Source: Isoetes taiwanensis
Lineage: Eukaryota; Streptophyta; Lycopodiopsida; Isoetales; Isoetaceae
Length of the DNA: 64,000 nt
Direction: 5' to 3'
Assembly: GCA_021234155.1 (NCBI GenBank)
Contig: JAJEKV010000010.1
Location: 11,984,359 to 12,048,358 of the forward strand
The translations under genes and the position numbers were made by a program. Positions 32,207-44,725 of the stretch are shown here, piece by piece. Under the pieces are notes generated by a model, which was given only the letters and a program-made list of their open reading frames with translations, had not been told where the DNA came from and searched no databases. Positions within the stretch are counted from its first letter, which is position 1. Every line of letters starts with the position of its first letter.

Positions 32207-32213
32207 TATAAAA
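32207..32213 (+). promoter_or_regulatory. Internal TATA box before ORF2, unit B
   Basis: CCCTATAAAAATAGGTC stands about 110 nt before the ORF2 ATG at 32322. The TATAAAAATAGGT core is identical to unit A although the surrounding DNA has diverged. Confidence 0.6.
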
Positions 32214-32321
32214 ATAGGTCCTTGATTTGCCATTTTTCCTTCTACGAACCTTCCAGCCCCCCTTTAGGCCATTTTCAACCCTCAATCGATCTGCGCTCAC
32301 TTTCACACCCCTTCCTCGCCA

Positions 32322-33843
32322 ATGGCTCTTCAGCAAAGAACTTTGAGAGATGGTACAATGTCGCCCACATCCATCACCTTCCCCGACTCAAGCCTTCTCC
32401 AGGTTTGGACTAATCTGCTGACCTCGCAACCTCGACAAACACCCCTACCACGCGACATTATGCGCCAATATGACCGCCAGGTCCCCGCCTCGGGAAGTTA
32501 GATTACCCCTCAGGGAGGGAATTGGCTCTCCTGGCATAACACCCAAGCCCTTAGGTCGAGGAGCCAAGGTGCCCAAAAGGCAAGCAGCTATGGATAGGAC
32601 TAGGACCATGTTCGGGACATGACCCGCGGTACACACAGGGCATAGGTACCTCCCTGGCCCCCGCATGCACTCTGCCCTTCCGCACCATAAGTCAATCAAC
32701 AAAGCAGGGGAACCTTCCTCAAGCCCAGCCCCTAGACTTCAGTTTCTTCACTTGATAATCTCAAGAGTCTGCGGATCAAATCCCAACATGAGTCCCACCA
32801 CGTAATCACCATGGCACCCACGCCCCTAAAACCATCCTCCGCAGACGAAGACTACTTGTACTAGGAGCGCAAACCCGCAACGGGAGAGCGTGAGCCAAAT
32901 AAGAATGTGAGGGTATTTTGAGGCATCGACGACGCATGAGAATAGCCATCGACCCACCCGGTGGTGATTACAAGCGAGCCACTGGCAGTTTATCACGGGA
33001 GGAGTATATTTTAAATGATATCTCTAACTTGTCCCACTGCTGGGGAATCAGGGTCTCGGACCGACGAGCCTTTGGGCATGATAGCACACTGTGGAAGAGT
33101 ACGTGACCTCATCACTATTCATACTGTAGGACCTAAGGGGAGCTTCTAGCTGAGAGACACCTGGCGTCATAATGTCATGGAAGTGCTCATCGCCAGGAGA
33201 TCACTCCCACAAAGCAGAACCCACACCTAAGAGGAGAGGTTCCTGCAGCAGACATGGGAGCACACGGGCAACCCCAGTGAGGGCCTGCCTGCTTCACTCG
33301 GGCCTCGGGAGCCAAGCATGAGGGAAGGGTCCAAAGAGCATCACCCCGGCCAGTCTTAAATTCAAAGATGTGGAGAGACCATGAAGATCTTATGGCAAGA
33401 TGCTCACGACGCATAAACAAAGGGAAGGGCACCGGATCGGGCGAGGCTGTGAGGGAAGGGCACGACTTCGCTTACCATTCTCCCAGCCCCTCACCTGGCA
33501 AACATAGTCTTCCACAAGGAGTTCTGCCCTGTGAACCGCACTTCTCTATAGCACTTTCTAAGCTCAGCAAAGATCAAGATATACCTACGCCGCATCACAT
33601 CATTCTTCATCAGTAGCAAGCCAAGGGCTTCCATTGCCTCGACTTCAAGGAGGCGTACCCTGTGGATGCAACACTTTCGGGGCTTGTAGCAGCAACGCAC
33701 GTAACTTCCGGAATCGGAAAGATGGCCCCGGTACTGAAGAAGATCGACGAGGAACATCTTCAAGGCGAACTCCTCGCAGAAAGGCCTCCGATTCGTGGAT
33801 GCCAAGAACTTCTTCAGCTTTCGAGGCTATCAATAGTTGTTAA
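32322..33843 (+). pseudogene. ORF2, unit B of element 2
   Basis: The start reads MALQQRTLRDGTM, without the early stop seen in unit A. Frames then break repeatedly. The C-terminal part is readable as HHIIL, FHCLDFKEAYP, a MQHF-like segment and VDAKNFFSFRGYQ, and aligns with unit A up to the stop near 33841. No function is recognised. Confidence 0.4.
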
Positions 33844-34539
33844 ATCTCTTTTAAGTCTTGTGCTAAATGATTTCTTCAGACCCCCATTATGCTAAGTATA
33901 TATCTATACCATTATCATGTAATCCTTATGCATTTCAATGACTATTAACCGCTTTTGGTAAATGCGGCTTTGTATGATTTCTATAACTAGAAGATAATTC
34001 AATCGTAGCAAAATCTGATCAACATCTAACCTAAATAAAATGTATTGATGATCAAACCTTGCAAAGAAGTGAAACTCTGGCGCAGGATCCTGCAATGACC
34101 GCCAACACGCGAATTGGGTACCAAGGAACTTGTTCGCGTAGGTCGGTAGCGGTCTTTGAGCGTGATATGTCACCGTGAGGCAATCAACGCATACCGGGTG
34201 CGTATGAGGAACCGGGGATGCGAACCTCATCAACTCAAGGCAACTTAATTCATGAATAATCGAGTGAGGATGGAATCACTTCCACTTCCACGAGCCGTGG
34301 CGAACGGTCCCTCGCCAGAAGGGGAAGCAAACCGGAAACGCCGTGGGATAGAAGAAGGAAGAGGAGAACTATGAGTCCATCATCATCATCTAGTCTGTTC
34401 TCATCGCATAGCTTCTTCCGTTGAGGGATACTTTTCCAGTCTGAAGGGCCACCGCGTACCGGTAAAGCAAGGAAAAGAGCAAGAAAGCATGTGATGACTA
34501 TCGAAAAGCGCGGATAGTGCTAAGGAGTAAATGTATGGA

Positions 34540-35260
34540 AGATTAAGCAGCCGCTTCGCGGAAATACGTCAGTAATGGAGGTCAAGGCGGCTGATGAAAT
34601 GCAAGAATTCCGGGCAAATTCCCTACTGTGATGAAAGTACGCGCTATATAGGAAAGTTGCCAAACAACCTGGCTAATCGCTGGACCGTAAAGGGATATGC
34701 AAGCATCTAATGTCAAGAGGAAACAATTTCAAAAAGTTTTGCACTGTTAAAGTACGCGCGTTCCGCATTTAGATGACCGTACATTTTGGCAGTTTAACGT
34801 ATTTATCAGCTAGCTATTGGTGATAATCGGCGAATCTTATGAGGGCTTCAGTTCCGCGTTCTCGGAGCCCCAGAGTGCTAAAGGGATACTTTATATTGAG
34901 GTTGAATAAATAATTTATCAAGAGGTTTGTTTTCAGAAAGCAATCAACCCAAGGTCAACAGAGGTCAAGATGCTTTTCGCGTTTGGTATGAAAACCGTTA
35001 AACCTAAAGAGTTCCGCAGGGCATCGCGGACATCGTAAGTAACCGCGTTCGCTACCACCGTGGAGTCGCCAGCGGGTAAGGGTCAGAATAAAGCTTTTGG
35101 GGACCGTGGTATTTCAATAATGCATCAGCGCTCTGGGTTCCTGGGGATACCGCCTGGCGGAAAAGCGAGAACGCATTGAGAAAAAGGCGTTTGTGCGCTT
35201 CCAATTTAGGGCACCCACCACAATATCAAGTCCGCATTCGCCATTTTCGGGGCGTGAACT
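34540..35260 (+). pseudogene. gag: Gag remnant, unit B
   Basis: Nucleotide blocks match the unit A gag (ATGTATGGAAGA near 34530, GGGATATGC near 34693, TTTATATTGAGG near 34890, AGCAATCAACCCAAGGTC near 34940, AATAAAGCTTTTGGGG near 35088). The protein frame is largely lost and no zinc knuckle is readable. Confidence 0.55.
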
Positions 35261-35369
35261 CTTTGACAATTCCCCAACGTAATTTTTATTTGCGGATTGA
35301 ATTTTTTGCATCACAGAGTCTCGGTGACTTCGGCATGGTGAGCGCCAAGAAAACATTTGGTATTTATAG

Positions 35370-35670
35370 AGAATCAATACCCATGCCGACGGATCATAGG
35401 ATAGTAATCCATGGGCGTAACTCCCCGCGATACAATACAGTAGCTAATTTTGTGATCTCCAGTCAGCCGCCAGAACGGTAATAAATCAAGGTATTGAAGT
35501 CTAAGCCACAAGCATATGGTAAAATGGCTGCATTCATTAATAATTAAGGGGAGGAGGATCATCTTGACATAGACCTTAGTGGGGCTTAAGTGGGCCGATG
35601 GGAGCTTTCGGGCCGGATATCTAAGATATGATCTCATGTTGGGATGGAATTTTTAAAATGCCTGCGCCAT
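35370..35670 (+). pseudogene. Protease remnant, unit B
   Basis: AAGGTATTGAAGTCTAAGCC (35489-35508) and GGGGAGGAGGATCATC (35548-35563) match unit A exactly over short blocks. The RYDLM.GMEF-like end near 35625-35655 corresponds to the protease C-terminal motif. The active site is not readable. Confidence 0.4.
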
Positions 35671-35899
35671 CGACGCGTACCTACGCGACTTTACCACTTC
35701 CATTAACCAAATTGATAGCGGAAAGGGCAGCTAGATTCTCCTTCGGCGTATTTCTTTGAAGCGGCAAGAGTACATGTAGCACGGCGGTGGACTATGAATC
35801 TTTGGAGATGGAATCGGGCTTGAGATGCGTTGTGGAGGGAAGTGACCAAAAGGGGAAATCACGGTTCAAAAAGTATAGTAAGGTTTATTTCGGTGCCCG

Positions 35900-37350
35900 C
35901 GATGGCTTCCTGATGAAATTCACGCCACCTTATAGTGAAATGGAGATCACATCATCTTGATGTGCTCACGGCAAGAGGCGCTATATAGAATGAGCACCCT
36001 CAGAATTGATCGAGCCTTCAAGAAGGCCTGTGGAATTGCCTCTGTTTGATTTATGGGAGCAGGTGCCCCTTGGCAACTTTATAATTTTGTGAAGAAGGCG
36101 ATGGGAGCTTCAAGCATTTGAGGAGGATCATCGCTACTCTTAATAAGCAGTAATTATAAAAGAATAAGTATGTATTTCGCTAAGGGCGGGGAGGACCTAA
36201 TGGACTAGCTTATATGAGCAAGGTATTTCTAAAAATTGACGAGGTCGATACCAATGGGAGGGCGAATAAAGAAGAGGATATCTATAAGATCACGTAACGC
36301 GAGCGGTCACTTTGAGTTATAAAGAATTCCCGAATTTACCCAATCCGCCCGCCAAACGCTTATTTCATGAAACCACATCTTGGCACTCATTGAGCTTCAT
36401 TATCACCTTCTTCACACATCCTAATCTACGCCAAAGAAGTCCCTCGGCGATAATTGCCTTCATCCTCCTGGCGCCGTATGTTTGATTACCCGCCGTGCCC
36501 CGCTGCCACTTTACCAGAAATTGGTATATTAAAGCGCCGCAGTGTCAATCCTGGTAACTCACGCATCTACCCGTTATCGAAAGTACAGCTTATCGTTTCT
36601 ACCCGCGAATGCGCATAAGAAGCTTTCTGATCGTTTTGATACGGCAGTTCCGGTAGGGCGACTTCGTATGGCGGCATCCCCTTTGGTCGACTTCACTAAG
36701 GCTGGCAGCGATTAAGGATTGGACTAGCCACCGGGTTAGATATGTCCGCTCTTCGAGCTTTGAAGAGGGCTTCCTTTAAACAACGTTAATTTCAGCTGGC
36801 TTTGTCTCCCTGATCCGAAAGCGCAGCGATGCTGGTAACTGGATGCAAGCAAGAGAAAACGGTGATACCGACGCATGCAGCTATAGCTTCACGACTCGGC
36901 GAAGATGGAACCGAATTTCGGTGCTAACGCTACTCCAAACCCATGACGGAGTCGCCAGCCATTGTCGGCATCGAGGATATGGATATACTATTCCGCCGGG
37001 CGAAGCTCAGCTTGATACTCGATCACCCTTGCGCCTCTGATTCTCTCAACCCAAACCACCTCAACCTAAGGCAAAAGAAGGTGGATGGAATTCCCGAGGA
37101 GTATGACTTTGATATTGTATAAGCCCTGCGCTTTGCCGCAGCGCATTCCAGAGACCATTTCGGCATAAGGACGATTGTAATGCTGCATTTCCACTCTTTG
37201 AGTGAGTTTGGCGCAGCGATTGAGGAGTCCTTTGCCAACGATGTGGACTTGCTGAGGTATGGGAAAGTCTTTCCAAGGAAGCCGTAATCGGCATAAGGAG
37301 CCGTGCCTCTGCCATTATAAGAAGGAAGGCAACCTGCACGGGCATGTTGT
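35900..37350 (+). pseudogene. pol: Reverse transcriptase and RNase H remnant, unit B
   Basis: Blocks near 35990 (ATATAGAATGAGCACC), 36085 (TTTGTGAAGAAGG), 36195 (GACCTAATGGACTAG) and 36230 (AAAAATTGAC) align with the unit A RT. The YxDD box has been lost (36395-36425). RNase H blocks at 36710 (GATTAAGGATTGGACTAGCC) and 37075 (AAGAAGGTGGATGGAATTCC) are near-identical to unit A. This copy is much more eroded than unit A and cannot encode polymerase. Confidence 0.65.
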
Positions 37351-38355
37351 AAAGTCCTAATCGTCAGTGGGTAAGAAGCTGACCTTCATGATACACACAA
37401 TGTTCCTACCAGCAGGCATGCGCTTCTAAAGCATCTATTTCAAGATCTCAAGTAGCTACTCGCCAGAAATGAAGATGGATAGTCAAGATATATCTGGACT
37501 CATTATGTCGTACCCAAAGTTTTGAGCAACTTCTGGATCTGCGTGCCTTTGAGCCATCGGGGCAGCTAAATGCAAAGTGGGGAGGTCATAAGCATGGATT
37601 TCATCACGTCTCCCTTGTGAACTCTCGAGGCAAGGATGCATTGATGGTTGTCAATAGCAGAGGGCACGGAAGATGGCAGTTACCTTTAAAATGCAAAGAA
37701 TTAAACATAACCCCCATTAGATACTGCCATTTGTAAGGAGATTTCTTTACCCACGGTACGCCTTGGAGATAATATCCGATGTGGATTCCAAGTTTATGAG
37801 TGCCTTTGGCAGACCTCTTTAGCACTATCTGCACGGCTCTCCATGAGCACCTGGTGATATCATCCCCAAAACGATGTATCGACCGAAAAGGGCGAATCGG
37901 ATCATTGAAGACATGCTTTGCTGCGTGTGGGGAATCGCTACCCGCGGATGAGAGTATATCCACTGGTGGAATTCACGGCAATACGCCAGAGTCATCTCAG
38001 ATGTTCCTTTCATGGTAAATTACGGTACTTTGCTTAACCCTGATAATCGGCACAACTCGCGGTCCGTAGAAGTGCTGTCCAAGGTAGAAGTGTTCCGCCA
38101 GGCGTTGTGATATAGCAGCAATTTTAGTGGAAGAAGTGGCCACACGTACGAAGTCGGGCGTAAGAGTGTAGCCGCATGCTGCTGGACCGTGAAGGGAGTT
38201 CAAGGTAGGCGAGAAGCGCTTATTAAAGACCAAGGCAGCCGTTTCGATTGGGAGTTGCAAGAAGCTTGCCCCTAGGTGGGCTGGTCCGGCTCAAGATCTG
38301 GCAGAGTGGGCCTGCTTCCATAAGTTGGATCTTCCGCCCCATCTCAGTCCGCTGT
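37350..38355 (+). pseudogene. pol: Integrase (single copy) of element 2
   Basis: Integrase inserts the cDNA into host DNA. A zinc-finger-domain remnant reads LHDTHN, KHLFQDL and YSPEMKMD near 37380-37475. The catalytic core begins at MDFITS (37593) with the first Asp, then SRGKDALMVVVN-like sequence. NRIIEDMLCCVWGI at 37893-37935 corresponds to the conserved NR.(L/I)EDMLR after the catalytic Glu. The C-terminal domain is clear: EFKVGEK at 38196, then RWAGP, then KLDLPPHLSPL at about 38320-38350. Frames are broken in several places. There is one copy only, after tandem unit B. Confidence 0.75.
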
Positions 38356-38389
38356 CTTCCACGAAGTTTGTTAAAAGCAACAAATCCTA

Positions 38390-38620
38390 AACTCTGGTGG
38401 AGGTTTCTTTGATAATCTTAACCTTGTTGAAATGATCTGAGGATAGTAGAAATATAATTCGAAGCTACTCTTGATAGTTAAGTCATTCAAGAAGACGGAG
38501 GCCCCAGCCTCCAATATTTGGGCGAAACACCACCGCGGGAAGACGCCATGGGTATTGAAGCAAGATTTCGGCGTCAATACCCGCAGTTTATGGAAGCTGA
38601 GTTTAATGGGCGAAATGTCT
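38390..38620 (+). pseudogene. Probable chromodomain at the integrase C-terminus
   Basis: Directly after the PPHL segment, a (V)EMI segment near 38427 could be the start of a chromodomain (usual YEVE.IL). MGIEARFRRQYPQF at 38548-38589 resembles the chromodomain end (WE.E..L...YP.F). The central aromatic strand (YLVKWKGY) is not readable in any single frame. Chromodomains at this place define chromoviruses and bind methylated histone H3. I hold this as probable, not certain. Confidence 0.4.
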
Positions 38621-39433
38621 CACCTGGCCCACCCTAACGCCGTGGTTAGCTAGCTGTTGCTTAAGTTTCGCCCCGCTATGCATCTCTAGTTAGTAGGGTG
38701 CATGCCGTAACCTTGATCGTGGCCATGATGTGATACCTTTAGGGCATTCTCTAGGCCACACGCTAATTAAGAGGTGCGATGACCATTAGGAGAACAGAGG
38801 CAATGGCGACGTGGCATCAATTCATTGACCCTGCCAAAATGCACACCGTAGAGGGCGAAGGAAGCGAAGCATCACGTTTACGACGGGATCTATATCGCCC
38901 CCAATGCAAAACCCTGGCATGCGATGAATTGCAGTACTCATCCTGGATCGCGCCGCGTATGACTCCCATCAAAGGCCATGAATGTGGTTATCTAAATGAT
39001 CCCCAAGCTCAAACCAAAGTGCCGGATCTTGGGCAAGGTAGACAACCTTGAGCCAAAGAGTTCTGGGCCAAGGAGGTAAGGGTGGTCCCCTAAAACCACA
39101 AATTATTAACTAAACTAACGTGAACGGGCCTTTGCGTGCAAGTAGAAGGAGGACTCAACGAGGAGAGCTGCTATTTAGAAGAGGGGAGCCATGCACCTAG
39201 ACGGCGAAACCCCACAACCTTGGCACAGTGGCCTGGAACGGCTGGTGTTGGATGACGCCCGCTGGCGTTGCAAAGGCACCTCGGTATAAATGCTGCAAAA
39301 TATATCGTAAAATTCGGAATTCCTTTAACTAATAAAAAGCTTCTTTGATTGCTTAAACTTAAAGGTTATGACATGGTTGCTGCTCGCGTACAAGGAATTT
39401 TCCTTGAAGCAACGCCGGTAATGATTGTCCTAT
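38621..39433 (+). other. 3' non-coding region of element 2
   Basis: A 90-codon open frame (38779-39051, MTIRRTEAMATWHQFIDPAK) has no recognisable motif and is not preserved elsewhere in the window. The remainder shows no gene. Confidence 0.4.
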
Positions 39434-39444
39434 AGGAGAGAGAA
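39434..39444 (+). other. Polypurine tract of element 2
   Basis: AGGAGAGAGAA lies immediately before the TG that starts the 3' LTR. This is the expected primer of plus-strand synthesis and helps to fix the LTR start at 39445. Confidence 0.7.
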
Positions 39445-41121
39445 TGCGATATTCGTGCAAACATACCGCTAAATACGATATATTCCCCGATCTGCCACCG
39501 CTACAAGTCTATCTTCATGTTCTTGTATACCTTATAGGCAAGTACTAGGGCATGGCCAAGTTATTATTCTCATAACTTAATAACCATGGGTTAGACCATT
39601 ATCCACGCGGGGGTCTTTAACCTATCAAAGTACCAGCTGCATCACCTTCCCAAATTCCTGGATTGGTGCTGCACGGCAATCCCAGGTGGACCTAAACTTC
39701 AGGCAGGTGTGTGTGGCCCAACCAACCCTAGCCTCTTTCCGTTTCTAGCACCTGTGAGATACCCCCACTCTACTCGCTTCTGGAAAGTCCCCACAACATC
39801 GCTTGTTGTAAAGAATGGCAAAGAATTCTCGGTGGGTAGGTAATTCGCTCTTTTTGGAGTAGGAGCAAAGACTCCTCGAGTCAAGGATCATGGAGTACAC
39901 CTGATCTGGGAGGAGAGCTCGTGAGCGTGCTGGTGGATAGTAGTTTGTGATGCAGCTGGTCCTCAACAGCACCTGTGATATGCTAGTATCTGCACCAGAG
40001 TAGAGCCATCCTAGAATCAGATTCTGCATGATTCTAACCCTAATCAATGAACCCCAACCAAGAAGCAGCCGTGGCTGGATTAGGGTTAAGATGTTGTTCT
40101 CAGCGACATTCTCGATATGATGATTATGTGATGATGATTTCGACTCAAGTGTTTGCTCCTCTTGTATCGGGAAGGGGGGTGGCACTCCAGAGCCATGTAG
40201 TATGCTCCTAGATTAGATCCCCTTTAGTTCCTATTAGCCGCCGCGGCATAGGAGCCTACCTGTGCTATCGAGGCTATGATATTTCACCTGCCACCCCATA
40301 ACGGGGCTAGAGGGAAGTGGAGGGTGGATCCCCTCACGAGTAGCCTGATCCCATAGTGGGCTAGGGCTTATGGTCGGTCACTGCAGGCTTGCAGCATGGG
40401 TCCGACACCTCCGCAATGGTGTCACCGCCTTCCTCGAAAAGAGAGAGTCGCAAGCGTTGGCTTGGCTCTCGCTTTGGGGTTAAGCTTCCGGGTAATGAAT
40501 CGTGGTAAAGTTCTCAATGACATTCTCCAGTCAGCCCACTCAACCTCTGCGGTAGGACCCCTGGAAGGAGATGCAACCTCCCGCCTGACCAGGAGATGCA
40601 ACTGGAGTAGTCCCCGCTGGTGATGCTACGGGACCGCGATCCCAAGCATCCCCGTGAGCCCTCGGGATTTAGCCCACCTGCAGAAGTATGCACAGAGCGA
40701 TGGAGTGGTCAACCTTACCATTAGCCTCCTATGCCACCGCCATTGCCATGACTCCTGGCCTCAAGCTTCTATCTTGGGAGTCTACTCACAAACAACCTCC
40801 CTTGGCATTTAGTCCTGAGCCGGTAGGTTTCCTGCTCTCAAGCAGTTTGAAGCTAACACCCTGCATTGCATGGCGTGAACATGCACTACCCTTCTCGTGG
40901 TAGTATTTTGTATAAGCAAGGTTTGACACGCTGGCTCTAATGCTATCGCTCACTGTAGAGCCCACATGGGGGAAGGGGCTACAAGACACCTCCAGAGCCC
41001 CTCCCCCGCGACTAGGATCCCCTCATGTGGGGTGAGACTCAAGGGCCCGGGCTACAAGCTGGCTCCCACGGGATTGCCGAGTGTAATTACCACCGTGATG
41101 TTTAGGGGCAGTGGAGCCACA
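39445..41121 (+). repeat. 3' LTR of element 2
   Basis: It is collinear with the 5' LTR but with many short replaced or inserted stretches. Its start (TGCGATATTCG) has lost most of the TGTGACGGTCC terminus; its end reads GGAGCCACA before the ACATC target duplication. Shared blocks include GCATGGCCAAGTTATT, ACCATGGGTTAGACCATTAT, GTAGTATGCTCCTAGATTAG and CATGGGTCCGACACCTC. Confidence 0.8.
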
Positions 41122-41126
41122 ACATC
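41122..41126. repeat. Right target-site duplication of element 2 (ACATC)
   Basis: It is identical to 20595-20599 and directly follows the terminal CCACA. Confidence 0.85.
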
Positions 41127-44100
41127 GCAGGAAGTTATAATCTATATCCATTATAACACTTCAGACATCTTGATGAGCCTTTCTCCATAGTATATGCATA
41201 ATAAAATAAATGGTAATAACCAAATGGAGGTAATGGAGGTGTTCTTGTGTGTGTTTTCTCCCAAGGCATACAAAACACAAGACAACAATCTCCTTCATAG
41301 GTAGAATATTAGGTTTGCAACCCAGCCTTAAATTTTTGGTCAGTTCCCATTTTAGAGTGCAAATCAAATGTACAAAAGAATACTCACCTCACCCATCCCT
41401 CCAAGCTTTGATATAATTTCTACCTAAGTAGAATGCATAAATATCTAAAAGCAACCTACAAAAGAACTCTACGGTACCAAATGGAGCAGTTTCGTTTGTA
41501 CACCCTCCTGAAAAAGATTTTTACCTAAAATTTTTCATGTTTTGAATGACTCTTCCCATGCTTTTTATCCGTTTCCCTCTGCTTCATCGGGTAAATTTTC
41601 CTACGTGTTTCTAAACCAAAGCTCCCAAATACAACTATTTGGAATGTAAGTTCAATATTATCCAACCTTATTGTTTTAGTAAAATACAATCCCATGTTGG
41701 AATCCATTCCATCCTCAACTCGGTAGCCCAAACCCATCCCTAGCCTTTAAGATGGTCTACAATTCTCGAATGGGCGACATACAAAACACACCCATTCCCT
41801 TTGAAGGAAGGAGGACAAACCCAATGGAAGAGTCAAGGGTTATCACTCTAAAATTAGCTTAAAAGGAAGTCGCGCTAATGAGCATTCAAAACAAATGTAA
41901 ACACAAAAGAAACTATACAAATTGAAATGGAATACTATAATTTAACTGCATTCAAATTTCACCTTTTTTTGGATTTAAAACATATCGGGCCGCTCGTGCC
42001 CAATGGAATGCCATAGAGTAACCCCCACAAACGGCTAAAACCTAATTTCAATAGATAAATATGCTCAGAAATGTATAAAGCGACAACAAAAAATTAAACA
42101 AATCAATTGTAAGAAAGGGATACCACTTGCATTTATTGGTTCTCGGATTATGGGTTGATTCCAACAGTATTGACTCAGACGTCTCTATTTTGGTAAGTCA
42201 ATACCAAAAATGGGTATTCGGGCTTAGATTCTACATGTAAATTATGCTCAAACACCAAAAAATACTGTGAAAACAATACCTCCAAGTAAAATGCTAAAAG
42301 CGGCTGGGTTCGAATCCCCACAAAAGCCGAAACCAAACTAATTGACCATTTGCACCATCGCTGCATTATTGTAATAAAATTGCTTCCCATAAATATAATA
42401 AACTATTATATCTATGCATGGTATATTCCGGCCATTTGAATCCAACCCTCTTTCTCGAGTTTCTCAATATTCTCAACAGTGAAATATCTCACTTGTCATG
42501 GTATCAAGTTGGGAAATTTCTATTATAAAAAGAGGGTAAAAGACCGCGAATATGTCTTGATGTGGCCTTTAACTAGTAGTATGGGATTCTTGCTTTCTAG
42601 CTAAGGTGAGGTCCCAAAGCTTCTAATCTCAAAGATGTAACCCTACTTACTTTGTCATTATCTCCCATTCAGGTCCATGGCAACTTCTCGAAGTGAGGAT
42701 ATTGCCCTAACCACGCTTGCAAATGCTTTCTTTGAGATAAGAGCTCTAATCTAACAAGCAGAGTCCGAGTTAGGTTTACTAGGATTTCACAACTCGAACA
42801 AATTGGCATTTTTTCCTGAACAAGTTTCTTTGGCTGTCTCAAGGGCAACCTTTTCCCTTGATAGGGCCTGGCTAGTGGGGCCTTGGACTTGAGGGGTCGT
42901 AGATAACCTGGGGGCCTATTTGACGGCTCCAAATGATTTTAACAAACAGTTTTTAGACAAGCATATGGCTGCTTGGTCACATCGACGTACTTGTTATGCA
43001 TCTAGCTTTGAACTGGCCATGTCCCTCTATTATTTTTCTCATATTCTCTGCCTTTAAACTTGCACACCATCACTGCATTTGGGGGCATGATTGATGGTAC
43101 ATGGCCTCTATTTTAAGTCCCACTAAAGTGCCGGGATTGATGGTACATGGCCTCATTTTGGTTTTGGTTTTCTAGCCCCTCAGATTTTGGTTCTTAAGCC
43201 TCTAGATTTTGCACTTTGTTACAACCTCTCACAAGAAAACTTTTGGTAATCCTTTGCCCCTTCTAGCTTGCTTTTAGCCGGGCTTAACACAGTTCGGGCC
43301 TTTGATTGTAGCTTTGATTCTTGCTTTTAGCTTAGCTCTCTTTAAGCATTTTTCTTTTGAGTAGAACAAAGCTCTCAGGTAGTAACGAAGTAAGGCCTTC
43401 TAGTTCCAAACTTTGCAGTATCAACCAAGCTTCTAACTAATAGCATTATTTTCATGGAGGGATTTACTCGTTAATCACTCACCAAGATGGCTCCAAGAGG
43501 AGCTGCATTTGCTAAGCAACCCAAGCAGCTGCATAAGCACTTTTTTTTCATTTTCCTTTGTTTAAAATCTTTGCCTAAAAATGTTGTTGTAAATAAATTA
43601 CATAGTCAAACTAGGATGACCATGAGGAATTGCAATAATCCAGATATAAATCTTCTCATTAACTTTGCATAAACATCTATATGCGAAGCATCTTCAATTT
43701 TCTGAGCAAAGGAAGAATAACAAGAGCCATAGAAAGTGCATTTTGCATTGCCCAAACTTAAGGGAAACAAGGTGTTGTTTCACACAGCAGTTGCCTCAAG
43801 GAAATGAGATTAGCTATGGATTCATTTAATTATATAGAAGGAAATGCCATTCTAGCATAATGGTCATTCCGGGCTGGAATCAAATTAACCTGTGAGTATT
43901 AATCTTGAATTTATATAGACATTTCGTGGCTTATTACTAAGATGACTAAGTTTTCTACTTTGTGGTTTAAGTACCAAGCGTTTTTTATGATGATCGGGTG
44001 AAGAGAAGTATGTGTTCTAATATCAATTGTTATAAATAGTAAAATATAAGAATATATTTATGCTACGTATATAACTGCATAAGAACACGCGGTTTTGATG

Positions 44101-44725
44101 AGATCAACTACAGTAATTTAAAAGTGTCAGAAGAATATGAAATCGTGATAGTATTCAATATTACTGACAACAAAATAGAAATGTGAATTATCGTTGTGTA
44201 AAATATAGTCTCTAAATATGGAATATTAAAAATCCATAGCTTAATCGATTATTTGTAATATGGAGATGTAGAATAGCTCTTTACTAGATAATCGCGACTC
44301 TCGATGGCCCCCGCATTGGGCCTAAATCCAAGGCAGGTATGTGGACTGCTAAAATAAACTTAGATCGGGGAGCCGCGAAAAGGGATATAACATTTATATT
44401 ACAGGTCCTTAGCTATGCCGTTTTATTTGTAAACTAATGGACATTTCCCGGATGCATGCGATAGAAAATTGAGTCAATGCTATTCTCAAACACCTATGGA
44501 GAAAGTTCTAGACATGCCGGTACTAAGCGGGTTACAAAACGTTCAAGGTGTAAATTGATTTCTTAACAAGAGAAATGTAAGCTATCATAGCCAGCAGATT
44601 CTTAGTAAAGACATTGTATGTGAATTCCTCATGGGGAATAACCTGCTGCGCGTTAGAGGTGCAAATGAGATGCATAAGCATTGGGACTCTGACCCTGCCT
44701 TGCAATGCTTCATTTGACCAAAGAA

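Larger units (their letters stand above)
29916..37350 (+). repeat. Tandem unit B of the element 2 interior
   Basis: This unit is collinear with unit A over its full length but about 250 bases shorter. Well-matched blocks alternate with short stretches that look replaced, especially from 34500 onward. Every ORF of unit A is present here in a more damaged form. Confidence 0.8.
20600..41121 (+). mobile_element. Element 2: complete 20.5-kb histone H3-bearing Ty3/gypsy (chromovirus-like) retrotransposon
   Basis: Order: 5' LTR, primer site, unit A (H3 ORF, TATA, ORF2, gag, protease, RT, RNase H), unit B (the same set again), integrase with probable chromodomain, 3' non-coding, polypurine tract, 3' LTR. 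RT before integrase puts it in Ty3/gypsy. ACATC flanks both ends. Over a dozen anchor blocks are collinear between the units, offset by about 7.7 kb at the start and 7.45 kb at the end. Reading frames are broken throughout, with unit B and the 3' part clearly worse than unit A. As read it cannot be autonomous. Confidence 0.85.

Noticed and set aside
42290-42330. GGTTCGAATCC, a perfect B-box-like sequence suggesting a tRNA gene
   Set aside because: No A box, acceptor stem or anticodon arm can be drawn around it on either strand; only a small hairpin CGGCT/AGCCG is present.
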